From Comamonadaceae bacterium 2PF (GTDB lineage Bacteria; Pseudomonadota; Gammaproteobacteria; Burkholderiales; Burkholderiaceae_C), in NCBI GenBank assembly GCA_005502875.1, contig SCMV01000001.1, positions 186,001 through 250,000 on the forward strand: 64,000 nt of DNA. Direction: 5' to 3'. Shown here one piece after another: positions 38,227 to 51,413 of this stretch (positions within the stretch are counted from its first letter, which is position 1; each line of letters opens with the position of its first letter). The notes under the pieces were generated by a model, which saw nothing but the letters and a program-made list of their open reading frames with translations, had not been told where the DNA came from and ran no database searches. Both the position numbers and the translations under genes were made by a program.

Positions 38227-39582
38227 ATGCTCCCGCCCGAGCCCGACGCTCCGTCCCCTGAAGCCGTCAACCATCCCAGCTTCGGGCAAGCCTTCCTCTA
38301 CTGGCTGCGCCTGGGCTGTCTGAGCTTCGGCGGCCCTGCAGGCCAGATCGCGCTCATGCACGAGGACCTGGTCGAGCGCAAGCGCTGGATCTCGGAGCGG
38401 CGCTTCCTGCACGCGCTGAACTACTGCATGGTGCTGCCTGGCCCCGAGGCGCAACAGCTGGCCACCTACATCGGCTGGCTCATGCACCGCACCTGGGGCG
38501 GCGTCGTGGCGGGTGGCTTGTTCGTGCTGCCTTCGCTGCTCATCTTGATCGGGCTGTCGTGGGTCTACATGGCTTGGGGCCATGTGCCGGCGGTGGCGGG
38601 GGTGCTGCATGGCATCAAGCCGGCGGTCACGGCCATCGTGGTGTCGGCGGCGGTGCGCATCGGCTCTCGGGTGCTCAAGAACGGCTGGTTGTGGGGCATC
38701 GCGGTGGCGGCCTTCGTGGCCATCTTCGCGCTGGGCCTGCCGTTCCCGCTGATCGTGTTGATGGCGGGCTTGGTCGGGTTCATCGGTGGCCGCGTCGCGC
38801 CCACGAAGTTCATGGTGGGGGGCGGCCATGGCTCTGAAGGCTCGTCCCACGGGGCCGCCTTCATCGACGACCACACGCCGAAACCCACCCATGCTCGCTT
38901 CACCTGGGGCCGTTTCTGGCGGGTGCTGTCGGTGGGCCTGGCCTTGTGGGCCGCAGGCATCGGCGCTCTGACGTGCCTGCTGGGCTGGGACGCCGTGCTC
39001 ACGCAGATGGCGTGGTTCTTCACCAAGGCCGCGCTGCTGACCTTCGGGGGGGCCTACGCGGTGCTGCCGTACGTCTACCAGGGCGCGGTCGAGCACTTCC
39101 AGTGGCTCACGCCCGGGCAGATGATCGACGGCCTGGCCTTGGGAGAAACCACGCCCGGGCCGCTGATCATGGTCGTGTCCTACGTGGGCTTCGTGGGCGG
39201 CTGGACGAAGGCGCTGTTCGGGCCCGAGGCCTTGCCGATGGCGGGCGTCGTGGCGGCGGCGGTCGTCACCACCTTCACCTTCCTGCCTTCGTTCCTGTTC
39301 ATCTTCCTGGGGGCGCCGTTCATCGAATCGACCCATGGCAAGCTGGGTTTCACCGCGCCGTTGACGGGCATCACGGCTGCGGTGGTGGGCGTGATCGCCA
39401 ACCTGGCGGTGTTCTTTGCGCACCACGTGCTGTGGCCGCAGGGCCTGGCCGGTGGTTTCGAGTGGTCAGCCGCCGTCATAGGGGTGGCGGCCGCGCTGGC
39501 GTTGATCCGATGCCAGCTGGGCGTGATCCCGGTCGTGCTGACATCAGGCCTGGTGGGCATGGCGTGGCAGCTGTTGACCTGA
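38227..39582 (+). CDS. chrA: Chromate transporter (long-chain CHR family)
   Basis: 451 residues with two homologous halves of about six helices each. The N-terminal signature FGGPAGQIALMHEDLVERKRW and the matching C-terminal TFGGAYAVLPYVYQGAVEHF, plus PGPEAQQLATYIGW and PGPLIMVVSYVGF, are the ChrA motifs. It expels chromate across the inner membrane. There is no chrB or chrC nearby. The gene is convergent with the metal efflux cluster. Confidence 0.92.
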   Translation: MLPPEPDAPSPEAVNHPSFGQAFLYWLRLGCLSFGGPAGQIALMHEDLVERKRWISERRFLHALNYCMVLPGPEAQQLATYIGWLMHRTWGGVVAGGLFVLPSLLILIGLSWVYMAWGHVPAVAGVLHGIKPAVTAIVVSAAVRIGSRVLKNGWLWGIAVAAFVAIFALGLPFPLIVLMAGLVGFIGGRVAPTKFMVGGGHGSEGSSHGAAFIDDHTPKPTHARFTWGRFWRVLSVGLALWAAGIGALTCLLGWDAVLTQMAWFFTKAALLTFGGAYAVLPYVYQGAVEHFQWLTPGQMIDGLALGETTPGPLIMVVSYVGFVGGWTKALFGPEALPMAGVVAAAVVTTFTFLPSFLFIFLGAPFIESTHGKLGFTAPLTGITAAVVGVIANLAVFFAHHVLWPQGLAGGFEWSAAVIGVAAALALIRCQLGVIPVVLTSGLVGMAWQLLT

Positions 39583-39678
39583 TCGTGTCCAGCGCGCAGG
39601 TCGGCGCCGCCGGGCACCGACCACCACCCCGTTTCCTCGCGGCCCCTGGTGCACACCCTGGTGCCCACGGGGCCGCGT

Positions 39679-42816
<3,138 letters not shown>

Positions 42817-42819
42817 CCC

Positions 42820-43965
42820 TCAGCGGACTTGGTTGACCAGGTTGGCGCCATGCACCAGCACCTGCTCGCCGGCCTTCAGCCCTGCGGTCACGCGCACGCG
42901 CGTGCCGTCCAGTGGCGCGTGCGTGACCCAGCGAGGCTCGAAGCGATCGGGCGCGGTCTGCACCCAGGCGACGTCCTGGTTGCCCGCGCCTTTGACCAGC
43001 GCAGAGCGGGGCACGGCGAGGCCGGGCATGGCCTGGCGGGTCTGCGCGACGACCTTCACGGCCTGGCCCAGCACGAGGGTGCTCAGGGCCTGCGATTCAC
43101 CGCTGAAGACGACGGGCAGGGCCTGGTCGCGCAGGCTGCGCGCGGCACCCACCTGCTGCAGCGGCACGCTGGTGTTGCCCAGCACGAGGTGGGCCGAGCC
43201 GATCTGCTGCGCCTGGCTCGGGTCGCGCACCAGGGCCTCGATGCGCTGGCGGCGCGGGTCGATGACCTCGTAGAGGATGTCGCCGGGCTGCACGACCTGG
43301 CCAGCCACGACCTGGGCCGAGGCGATGACGCCCGAGACAGGCGCGACCAGCGCATCGCGGCGCGAGAGGCCGCCGCTCAAAGCGCTCAGCCGTGCACGCA
43401 GGCCCTCGACCTCGGAGGCCGCGGCCTCGGTGTCCTTGCGCGCCACGGTGTCGGCCAGTTCGTGCAGGCGCGCCAGGCGGCGCTCGGCCACCTGCAGCGC
43501 CGCACGCAGCTCGGCCTGTTGCGCGCGCAGGCCCGCTTGCTCGAGCGAGCCCGTGGTGGGCTCGACGTGGGCCAGCACCTGGCCTTGTCGAACGGCCTGG
43601 CCCAGCGACGGCAGGCCCTTGGGGCCCGCGACCACGCGACCGGCGAGGGCGGCCTGCACGCGGCCGCCGGCGTTGGGGTCCATCACCACCTTGGCGGGCA
43701 GCTCGAAGGCCTGGGGCCACGGGCCCGCTTGCGCCGCCTGCGTGCGCAGGCCCAGTTGCTGCTGGGCCGCTTTGGGCATGAGCACGCTGCCATCGCCTTG
43801 CCGGCGCGGGGCTTCGCTCAACACGGCGGCCGGTGGTGGCTCGTCTTCGTGGTCGTGGCCTTCGTGGGACCAGGCCAGCGGTGAGAAGGTGGCAGAGCCG
43901 ATGAGCACGAGGCCGATGAAGGCTTGGCGCAGCGCCTGCGTGTGCAAGGTTGAAATGGGTGACAT
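42820..43965 (-). CDS. czcB: Heavy-metal efflux periplasmic adaptor subunit
   Basis: 381 residues in the annotated form. A signal peptide ends at LAWS and the mature chain would begin HEGHDHEDE, a metal-binding stretch seen in CzcB/CusB adaptors. Then come a lipoyl/barrel-sandwich domain (GRVVAGPKGLPSLGQAVRQGQ and APVSGVIASAQVVAGQVVQPGD), a helical hairpin and a beta-barrel. Another ATG at 44043 overlaps the czcC stop (ATGA) and has GGAG upstream, but would give an unusually long signal n-region; both are possible. Confidence 0.85.
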   Translation of the reverse strand: MSPISTLHTQALRQAFIGLVLIGSATFSPLAWSHEGHDHEDEPPPAAVLSEAPRRQGDGSVLMPKAAQQQLGLRTQAAQAGPWPQAFELPAKVVMDPNAGGRVQAALAGRVVAGPKGLPSLGQAVRQGQVLAHVEPTTGSLEQAGLRAQQAELRAALQVAERRLARLHELADTVARKDTEAAASEVEGLRARLSALSGGLSRRDALVAPVSGVIASAQVVAGQVVQPGDILYEVIDPRRQRIEALVRDPSQAQQIGSAHLVLGNTSVPLQQVGAARSLRDQALPVVFSGESQALSTLVLGQAVKVVAQTRQAMPGLAVPRSALVKGAGNQDVAWVQTAPDRFEPRWVTHAPLDGTRVRVTAGLKAGEQVLVHGANLVNQVR

Positions 43966-44039
43966 GGTGGCAAAACGAATGGGGTGGTGCGGCAGGCCCG
44001 AGCCAAGGCGGCGGGCGGCGAAGGGCGCGAGCAGCTGGG

Positions 44040-45374
44040 TCATGGCGCGGACTCCGGCAAGAGCCCGGCGGCCTGGCGCCACGCGGAGGTGGTGGCGGCC
44101 AGGTCGATGGCGGCCAGCGTGGCCTGGCGCGCGGCTTCTTGCGCTTCCTGCGCGATGCGCAGCCGCGTGGGCAGGTCGGTCTCGCCCAGGCGGAAGGACT
44201 TGTCGAAGAAGCTCTGGCTTTCTTGCGCGAGGGTGGCGCGGCGTTGCGCGGCCTCGAGCACGCGCTGGGCGGCGTGCCAGCGGGCTTGTGCGCCCTCTAG
44301 CGCGGCCTGGGCCTGCTGGTGCTGGCGCGTGGCCTGCGCGCTCAGCTCGGTGGCGTCGGCGTGCGCGCGTGCCGCCAAAGCACGCTGCGCAGGCGATTCG
44401 CCCCAGGGCAGGCGCAGGCCGATGGTGAGCTGGCGTTGCCGGGGCTCGCCGCGCCGGTCACGGCTGTGCACGGTGCCCAGCAGCAGCTCGGGGTTGGCAC
44501 GCGATTGCGTGTCGGCCAGCTCGGCCGCCTGGCGAGCCGTGGCGGCTTGCTGGCCGAGGTCGCGCACCAGCGGGTGTTCGGTCAGGTCAGGTGCGGACGC
44601 GCCGGGCACAGGCTCTGCACCGATGGGCTCGGTGGCCAGGCTGGCCGGGGCCGGCTTCGCGGGTGTGCCTGGCCGCGCGTCGTTTGGCGCGTGCAGGGGC
44701 CATGGCTGCGCGCTGCCCACCAGGCTTTGCAGCGCTTGCCACGCCAGCAGGCCTTGTCCTTCGGCCCGGGCCTGAGCCGCCTGGGCCAGGGCCAAGGCCC
44801 CATCGGCCTGGTGTGCATCGGCGCGGGCCAGGTCGCCGGCGCGCACGCGGCGGTGCACGTCGTCGCTCAGGGCTTGGGCGTGTGCAACCTGCGTGCTGGC
44901 CAGGGCCAGTTCGGCGCGTGCACGCTGCCAGGTCCACCAGGCCTCGCGCACCTGCCCGGCGACCTGGAGCCGGGCGCTGGCAAGCCGGGCGTCCAGGGCG
45001 CGCTCCTCTTGCGTGACCAGGGCTTGGCCGCGCGAGCGCTGGCCGGGCAGCCACAGGGGCAGGGCCACGCCGACCTCCAACTCTTGTGCGCCGCGGTCCG
45101 TGCCGGGGCGGTCGGTTTGTGCGCGCCATTCCAGCGCGCCGGGGTGGGCCGTCCAGGCATCGGCTGCCTGGCGGGACGACGCCAGCGCGCTGCGCCTGGC
45201 GGACAGGGATTGGGGCAGGGGCTGCGAGGCCCAGGCCTGCTCGAACGCTTGCGAGAGGGTGTCCAGCGCTTGCGCGTGGGCGGTCAGGGCTGTGCCCGCG
45301 AGGGCGAGGCAAAGGGTCGCGCAAAGGGCAAGGCGCGAGGCCCCGCCACGGAGGTGACGTTCTTGTCGGTGCAT
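44040..45374 (-). CDS. czcC: TolC-family outer-membrane efflux channel
   Basis: 444 residues from MHRQERHLRG. A signal peptide is followed by two repeats of long Ala/Gln/Arg-rich helices (WTWQRARAELALASTQVAHAQAL and HQQAQAALEGAQARWHAAQRVLEAAQRR), the outer-membrane factor fold. It is the channel of the tripartite efflux pump and overlaps or abuts czcB. Confidence 0.85.
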   Translation of the reverse strand: MHRQERHLRGGASRLALCATLCLALAGTALTAHAQALDTLSQAFEQAWASQPLPQSLSARRSALASSRQAADAWTAHPGALEWRAQTDRPGTDRGAQELEVGVALPLWLPGQRSRGQALVTQEERALDARLASARLQVAGQVREAWWTWQRARAELALASTQVAHAQALSDDVHRRVRAGDLARADAHQADGALALAQAAQARAEGQGLLAWQALQSLVGSAQPWPLHAPNDARPGTPAKPAPASLATEPIGAEPVPGASAPDLTEHPLVRDLGQQAATARQAAELADTQSRANPELLLGTVHSRDRRGEPRQRQLTIGLRLPWGESPAQRALAARAHADATELSAQATRQHQQAQAALEGAQARWHAAQRVLEAAQRRATLAQESQSFFDKSFRLGETDLPTRLRIAQEAQEAARQATLAAIDLAATTSAWRQAAGLLPESAP

Positions 45375-45497
45375 GCGATGCGTCTTTCGGTGAAGAGGTT
45401 GGACGGCATCGGCGAGGCACACCAGGCGTGCCACCACACGCCTCGAAAGCGCGCGGGCACAGGTGTCAGAGGGGGCAGGTCAGGGCCGCCTCGCCGC

Positions 45498-45839
45498 TCA
45501 GGCGAGGGCGAGCCAACTGGGGCGGTCGGGGCGCTCGGCGGGCGGCGCGGGCAGGCCGTGAACCAAGGTGGGCACGGGCTGCGCGGAGGCAGCCGCCACC
45601 TGCAGCATGCGCACCTCTTGGGCCAGCACCGTGCCGCCATGGCAGGTGTGGCAGTCGGTGTGCGCGCTGGTGGCATCGCCACCGTCGTCACCCGGGGTGT
45701 CGTGCGCGTGTTCGGGTTGGTGGTGCCCGATGTGGTGGCCCTGGGCTTCGCCTTCGTGCTGGCAGTACGGCGCCGCCGCAGCCCAGACGGCTTGCAGCGG
45801 GAGCAGCACGAGCAAAAGCAAGGCAACGAAGCGACGCAT
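45498..45839 (-). CDS. czcI: Small His/Cys-rich metal-resistance protein (CzcI/DUF2946-like)
   Basis: 113 residues. Signal peptide MRRFVALLLLVLLPLQAVWA, then AAAPYCQHEGEAQGHHIGHHQPEHAH and CHTCHGG. This layout and its place ahead of czcCBA match CzcI, a periplasmic metal-binding accessory protein. It is divergent from an SDR gene. The role in efflux is known only loosely in the family. Confidence 0.8.
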   Translation of the reverse strand: MRRFVALLLLVLLPLQAVWAAAAPYCQHEGEAQGHHIGHHQPEHAHDTPGDDGGDATSAHTDCHTCHGGTVLAQEVRMLQVAAASAQPVPTLVHGLPAPPAERPDRPSWLALA

Positions 45840-45968
45840 GCCGTCATCTTACCGTCCAGCGGGATCGGGCGTGTCGCCACATTCCCCATCTCTGTCACGG
45901 TTTCCCATGGCGAGGTGTTGGCGGTCTGCCTACAGTCGGCCGTTGATCACGAACCAAGAGGAGTCCCC

Positions 45969-46874
45969 ATGTTCCCCACATCACCCAGGCGCGCCTTGGT
46001 CACCGGTGGCAGCGCCGGCATCGGCAAAGAAACCGTCAAGGCCCTGGTTGCCAAGGGTTACGAGGTCATCGTGGCCGCGCGAGATGCCGCCAAGGGTGAG
46101 GCCGTGCTCAACGCCATCCGGGCCGAGCACCCGGGGGCGCAGTTGAGCTTTCACGCGCTCGACATGTCGCAGCCCGATGCCGTGGTGGCCTTTGCGCAGC
46201 AGGTGCAGGCCCGCTGGGACCGCATCGACGCGCTGGTGCTCAATGCCGGCTTGTTCACGCCGCAGCTGCGCACGGGTGTGACGGGACACGAGTTCATGTT
46301 CGCCACGACCCACCTGGGGCACTTCGCGCTGACGCACCAGTTGCTGCCCCTGGTCGAGGCGGCGCCGGCAGGACGCATCGTGGTGACCAGCTCGGTGGCG
46401 CACTTCTTTGCCGGGGGCTTTGATTTCGGCAGCTTGCGTGAGCCTTCGTCGAGCACCTTCCTGATGGTGGCGCCCTTCGTGGCCTACGGTCGCTCCAAGC
46501 TGGCCAACCTGCTGTTCGTGCGCGAGCTGGCGCGCCGCCTGCAAGGCTCGAAGGTGCTGGTCAACTCGTTTCACCCGGGCTCGGTCAAAACCGAAATCTG
46601 GCGCGGCACACCCGGCTTGTTCAACGCCCTCATCAGCCCGGGCTTGATCTCCGAGCGCGAGGGCGCTCAGACGCAGGTCTTCCTGGCCACCGACCCTTCG
46701 CTGGCGCAATCGGGGCAGCACTGGTTTCGCAAGAAGATCGAGCAAGGCAGCCCGGCCAGCCGCAACCCCGAACTGGCGCAGCGCCTGTGGGATTACAGCG
46801 AGCAGGCGCTGGGCATCCGCCGATTCGGCCGCCCGCAAGGGGGCGTGGAGTTGGTGCGAGCCCGTCGGGCTTGA
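45969..46874 (+). CDS. SDR family oxidoreductase (retinol-dehydrogenase-like)
   Basis: 301 residues. AGAGGAG precedes the ATG by 6 nt. Motifs: TGGSAGIGKET, NAGLF, and YGRSK for catalysis. It resembles the WW-domain/retinol-dehydrogenase-like SDRs that handle lipid or steroid substrates. It is convergent with an AraC gene and not in the metal cluster. Confidence 0.85.
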   Translation: MFPTSPRRALVTGGSAGIGKETVKALVAKGYEVIVAARDAAKGEAVLNAIRAEHPGAQLSFHALDMSQPDAVVAFAQQVQARWDRIDALVLNAGLFTPQLRTGVTGHEFMFATTHLGHFALTHQLLPLVEAAPAGRIVVTSSVAHFFAGGFDFGSLREPSSSTFLMVAPFVAYGRSKLANLLFVRELARRLQGSKVLVNSFHPGSVKTEIWRGTPGLFNALISPGLISEREGAQTQVFLATDPSLAQSGQHWFRKKIEQGSPASRNPELAQRLWDYSEQALGIRRFGRPQGGVELVRARRA

Positions 46875-46896
46875 GCCAAGGGCGACCGCGCCCGAC

Positions 46897-47979
46897 TCAG
46901 CCGGGTTGAGCCTCGGTGGCGTCTTCCTGGCTGGCCTGCGGTGAGGCCATGCAGCGGTGCAGCCGTCGGAAGTCGCGCGGGGCCATGCCCGTCCACTGCT
47001 TGAAGGCGCGCGTGAAGCTGTTGCGGTCGGTGAAGCCCAGGGTTTCGCTCAGGGTGTCGATGTCGCCCTGGCCCACCTTGAGCTGCGTGACCGCGTGCGC
47101 GTAGCGACAGCGCGTCTGGATGTCGCCGTAGACCTGGCCTTCGTCTTTGAGGCGCCGCTGCAGCGTGCGCGGGTGCAGGCCCAGGTGCTCGGCCACGTTC
47201 TGGATGCCCTGGCCCATCCACTTCGGCTGTTGCTTGAACAGCAGCTCGATGCGCTCGGTCAGCGTGGTGAAGCGGGGCGCGGGCAGGCTCTGCTCGATCA
47301 CGCCTTGCAACTGACGGTGCAGGGCGGGCAAGGCGCCTGGCAGCCGCAAGTCGAGCATCGCCGTGGGGAAGACGGCGGCGTTGCGCGCCTGGCGGGTGCG
47401 CACGGGCACCCCGAACTGCATCTCGCACACCGATCGCAGCGGTCCGGGGTCGTGCTCGAACTCGACGCGTGTGGCCATGTTGCGCCCGCCCAGCAGCATG
47501 CGGCTGAACTTGTTGAGGCTGGCCATGGACACCTCGACAAAGTAGCCGGCGGCCTTGGGTGGGTCGCCATCGAGTTGCTCGACCTCGACGACGATGGCCG
47601 ACTCCTGCTTGCCTTCAACCAGGTGGATGTGCAGCCCGGGGAACATCTGGCTGGTCCAGTTCAGCACGGGCATGGCCTCGCGCACCGTGGGGCTGGTGGC
47701 CAGGAAGGTCTCGATGGCCGGCAGGGTGTCGAAGCCGTGGCATTCGCCGATGACCAAGGGGAAGTGGTGCGTCGGTGCAGCCTGGCCCACACAGCGCATC
47801 ATCATCTCGATCATGCCGTCGCGGCGGATGTGGTGGGCGCCCTGGTGGTCGATGCCCAGGCCTGCCTGATCCAGCAGCGGCGGCAGGTTGATGTGGCACA
47901 GGGCCGCAGCGCGCACCCAGGCGCTGGCGCACGGGAAGGGGATGAGCTCGGTGGACGAAGCGGGCCGGGGGTGTCGCAT
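46897..47979 (-). CDS. AraC-family transcriptional regulator
   Basis: 360 residues from MRHPRPASS; an ATG 30 bp upstream is the alternative and no ribosome site favours either. The N-terminal Arabinose-binding-like domain (OruR class) is followed by IQNVAEHLGLHPRTLQRRLKDEGQVYG and DTLSETLGFTDRNSFTRAFKQWTGMAP. Direct repeats just upstream may be its own site. The exported chalcone-isomerase-like gene lies upstream on the same strand. Confidence 0.87.
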   Translation of the reverse strand: MRHPRPASSTELIPFPCASAWVRAAALCHINLPPLLDQAGLGIDHQGAHHIRRDGMIEMMMRCVGQAAPTHHFPLVIGECHGFDTLPAIETFLATSPTVREAMPVLNWTSQMFPGLHIHLVEGKQESAIVVEVEQLDGDPPKAAGYFVEVSMASLNKFSRMLLGGRNMATRVEFEHDPGPLRSVCEMQFGVPVRTRQARNAAVFPTAMLDLRLPGALPALHRQLQGVIEQSLPAPRFTTLTERIELLFKQQPKWMGQGIQNVAEHLGLHPRTLQRRLKDEGQVYGDIQTRCRYAHAVTQLKVGQGDIDTLSETLGFTDRNSFTRAFKQWTGMAPRDFRRLHRCMASPQASQEDATEAQPG

Positions 47980-47998
47980 GGCTGCATTGAATGCGATT

Positions 47999-48029
47999 GA
48001 TCGCGACATGAGAATGGCGGATCGCGACA
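47999..48029. repeat. Direct repeat GATCGCGACA, 21 bp apart
   Basis: The 10-mer GATCGCGACA occurs exactly at 47999-48008 and 48020-48029, a 21-bp offset like the half-sites of AraC-family proteins. It is just upstream of the AraC gene, so autoregulation is the simplest reading. Confidence 0.5.
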
Positions 48030-48055
48030 AAATGCTGCGCCATGCGACAGCCTGG

Positions 48056-48694
48056 TCAGCCGTTGCCCAGCCCCAGCAGGCGGTTGCGCAGCTCTTCCGG
48101 CACGGTGGGGCCCATGAACATGCGCAGGTAGATCTGGTAGGCCAGCTCGTTGTTGATGGGTTTTTCGTTGAGCTGACGGTCGTTGAGCGACGCGATGATG
48201 CCGGCACCGGGCTGCCAGTCGATGTTGACCTTGTCGCCCTGCTCGACGCGCTTGACGTTGTTGTAGATGGCGCCGATCTCGGCCACCTCGTTGATCAGCG
48301 TCTTGAACTCGACGTCGGTGGCAGCCTGCTTGAAGTCGGCCAGGAAGATGCGCGAGACGGTGGACTGCGAGAAGTCGCGCAGCAGCAGCATCTGAATGCG
48401 GCGCGGCCCGTCGAGCTTCATGATGGCGTCCAGCGTGGTCAGCCGCTCAGGCAGGTACAGCGCGACGATGTTGGACTTGTAATACCCCCGGCGGCGCACC
48501 CCGGCGCCATTGAGCACCAGCTTCTTGCCCCGCACCGTGGTGGCGGTGGGCACCTCGACGCCATCGACCTTGACGACCGCCTGGGCCAGGGCCTGCACCG
48601 GCCAGGCGAGGGCTCCCAGCGATGCGGCCAAGGGGGCGGCCAATGACAGGCCAAGCCACTGGCGGCGGTCGAGGTTGGGTTCCACTGGGTGCAT
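48056..48694 (-). CDS. Exported chalcone isomerase-like protein
   Basis: 212 residues. The N-terminus RRQWLGLSLAAPLAASLG...AQA is a signal peptide with a twin-arginine start, so Tat export is possible. The rest matches the chalcone isomerase-like domain: VVKVDGVEVPTATTVRGKKLVLNGAGVRRRGYYK...VALYLP and later MLLLRDFS. The bacterial CHI-like members are mostly of unknown function and lack proven isomerase activity. GGAG lies 7 nt before the ATG at 48694. Confidence 0.85.
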   Translation of the reverse strand: MHPVEPNLDRRQWLGLSLAAPLAASLGALAWPVQALAQAVVKVDGVEVPTATTVRGKKLVLNGAGVRRRGYYKSNIVALYLPERLTTLDAIMKLDGPRRIQMLLLRDFSQSTVSRIFLADFKQAATDVEFKTLINEVAEIGAIYNNVKRVEQGDKVNIDWQPGAGIIASLNDRQLNEKPINNELAYQIYLRMFMGPTVPEELRNRLLGLGNG

Positions 48695-48745
48695 GCGAGG
48701 GCTCCGCTGGTTTTCTGGCGTCCAGTTCGGACGAAAAGCGCCATT

Positions 48746-48762
48746 GTGCTCACCTTGAGCAC
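48746..48762. promoter_or_regulatory. Palindrome upstream of the chalcone isomerase-like gene
   Basis: GTGCTCA-CCT-TGAGCAC, perfect 7-bp arms, 52-68 bp upstream of the start codon. A dimeric regulator could bind here; which one is unknown. Nothing else is seen in the 203-bp gap to glpK. Confidence 0.35.
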
Positions 48763-48897
48763 GGCTGGTGCGCACGTGCGAGCATCCCGGAGGCGGCACC
48801 CGTGGCGAATCGGTGCAAATCCTGATCGCCGTGGCCAGCGCCGTGGTTTTTCGTGGCGGAATGCGCGAGGCGGTGGCCTGCGCAAGCAGGGGCGGGT

Positions 48898-50450
<1,553 letters not shown>

Positions 50451-50454
<4 letters not shown>

Positions 50455-51215
50455 GGGGCCACCACACAGGTCACGCCGGCGTCGGCCAGCAGTTGGGGGA
50501 AGGGCTCGGGCGGGGGCGCGTCGGTGAACAGCATGTCCACCTCGTCCAGGCGGGCCTGGTGCACCATGGCCTCGCGCCCGAACTTGCTCTGGTCGGCCAG
50601 CACCCACACCTGGCGGGCGTGCTCGATGATGGCGCGCGCCACCTTCACCTCGCGGTAGTCGAAGTCGCGCAGCGAGCCGTCGGCCTCGATGCCGCTGATG
50701 CCGATCAGGGCGATGTCGACCTTGAACAGTCGGATGAAGTCCACCGTGGCCTCGCCGACGATGCCGTGGTCGCGCGAGCGCACCACGCCGCCGGCGATGA
50801 TGACCTCGCAGTCGGCGTTGTCGGCCAGGATGGCGGCCACGTTCAGGTTGTTGGTGATGACGCGCAGGCCACGGTGGTGCATGAGCTCGCGCGCCACGGC
50901 CTCGGTCGTGGTGCCGATGTTGAGGATGAGCGAGCAGTTGTGCGGCACGCGTTCGGCCACGGCGCGCGCGATGCGCGTTTTCTCGTCGGCCTGCAGCGCC
51001 TGGCGCTGGCGGTAGCCGATGTTCTCGGTGGTGGACGAAGGCAGGCGCACGCCGCCGTGAAAGCGCGTGAGCAGGCCGGCGTCGGCCAGTTGCTGCACGT
51101 CGCGGCGCACGGTCTGCAAGGTGACGCCGAACTGCTCGGCCAGCGCCTCGACGCTGACCGAGCCGCGGGCGCGAACCTCGTCGAGCAGGGCGGCGTGGCG
51201 GGTTTTGATGCTCAT
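50451..51215 (-). CDS. glpR: DeoR-family glycerol-3-phosphate regulon repressor
   Basis: 254 residues. The N-terminal helix-turn-helix is [30 protein letters not shown], and the DeoRC sugar-phosphate domain has [17 protein letters not shown] and [14 protein letters not shown]. Context (glpK downstream, glpD divergent) marks it as GlpR. No Shine-Dalgarno is visible before the ATG at 51215. The shared gap to glpD contains AACGA half-sites that it likely binds. Confidence 0.9.
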
Positions 51216-51343
51216 GGTGGAGGGGGCGCGGTTTTTCTTGGCCGGCGAAAAACGAACAAGCCGAGCGAACAGGCACGAGTCTAAGCGCCGGTGCTTGACT
51301 TGCTCATCCGGGATAACGAAAATGCGACACGCTAAAAACGAAT

Positions 51344-51361
51344 AAAACGAGCATTCGTTTT
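51344..51361. promoter_or_regulatory. GlpR-type operator upstream of glpD
   Basis: AAAACGA-GCAT-TCGTTTT, a perfect inverted repeat, 53 bp before glpD. Further AAACGA or AACGA half-sites lie at 51334-51341, 51314-51318 and 51248-51256. They resemble the TTCG/CGAA cores of GlpR sites. It is expected to control both glpD and glpRK. Confidence 0.6.
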
Positions 51362-51413
51362 GCCTGCGAAAGCGAAGCCAAGTTGGCTTGCACCACATGA
51401 AACCGACCCTGCC

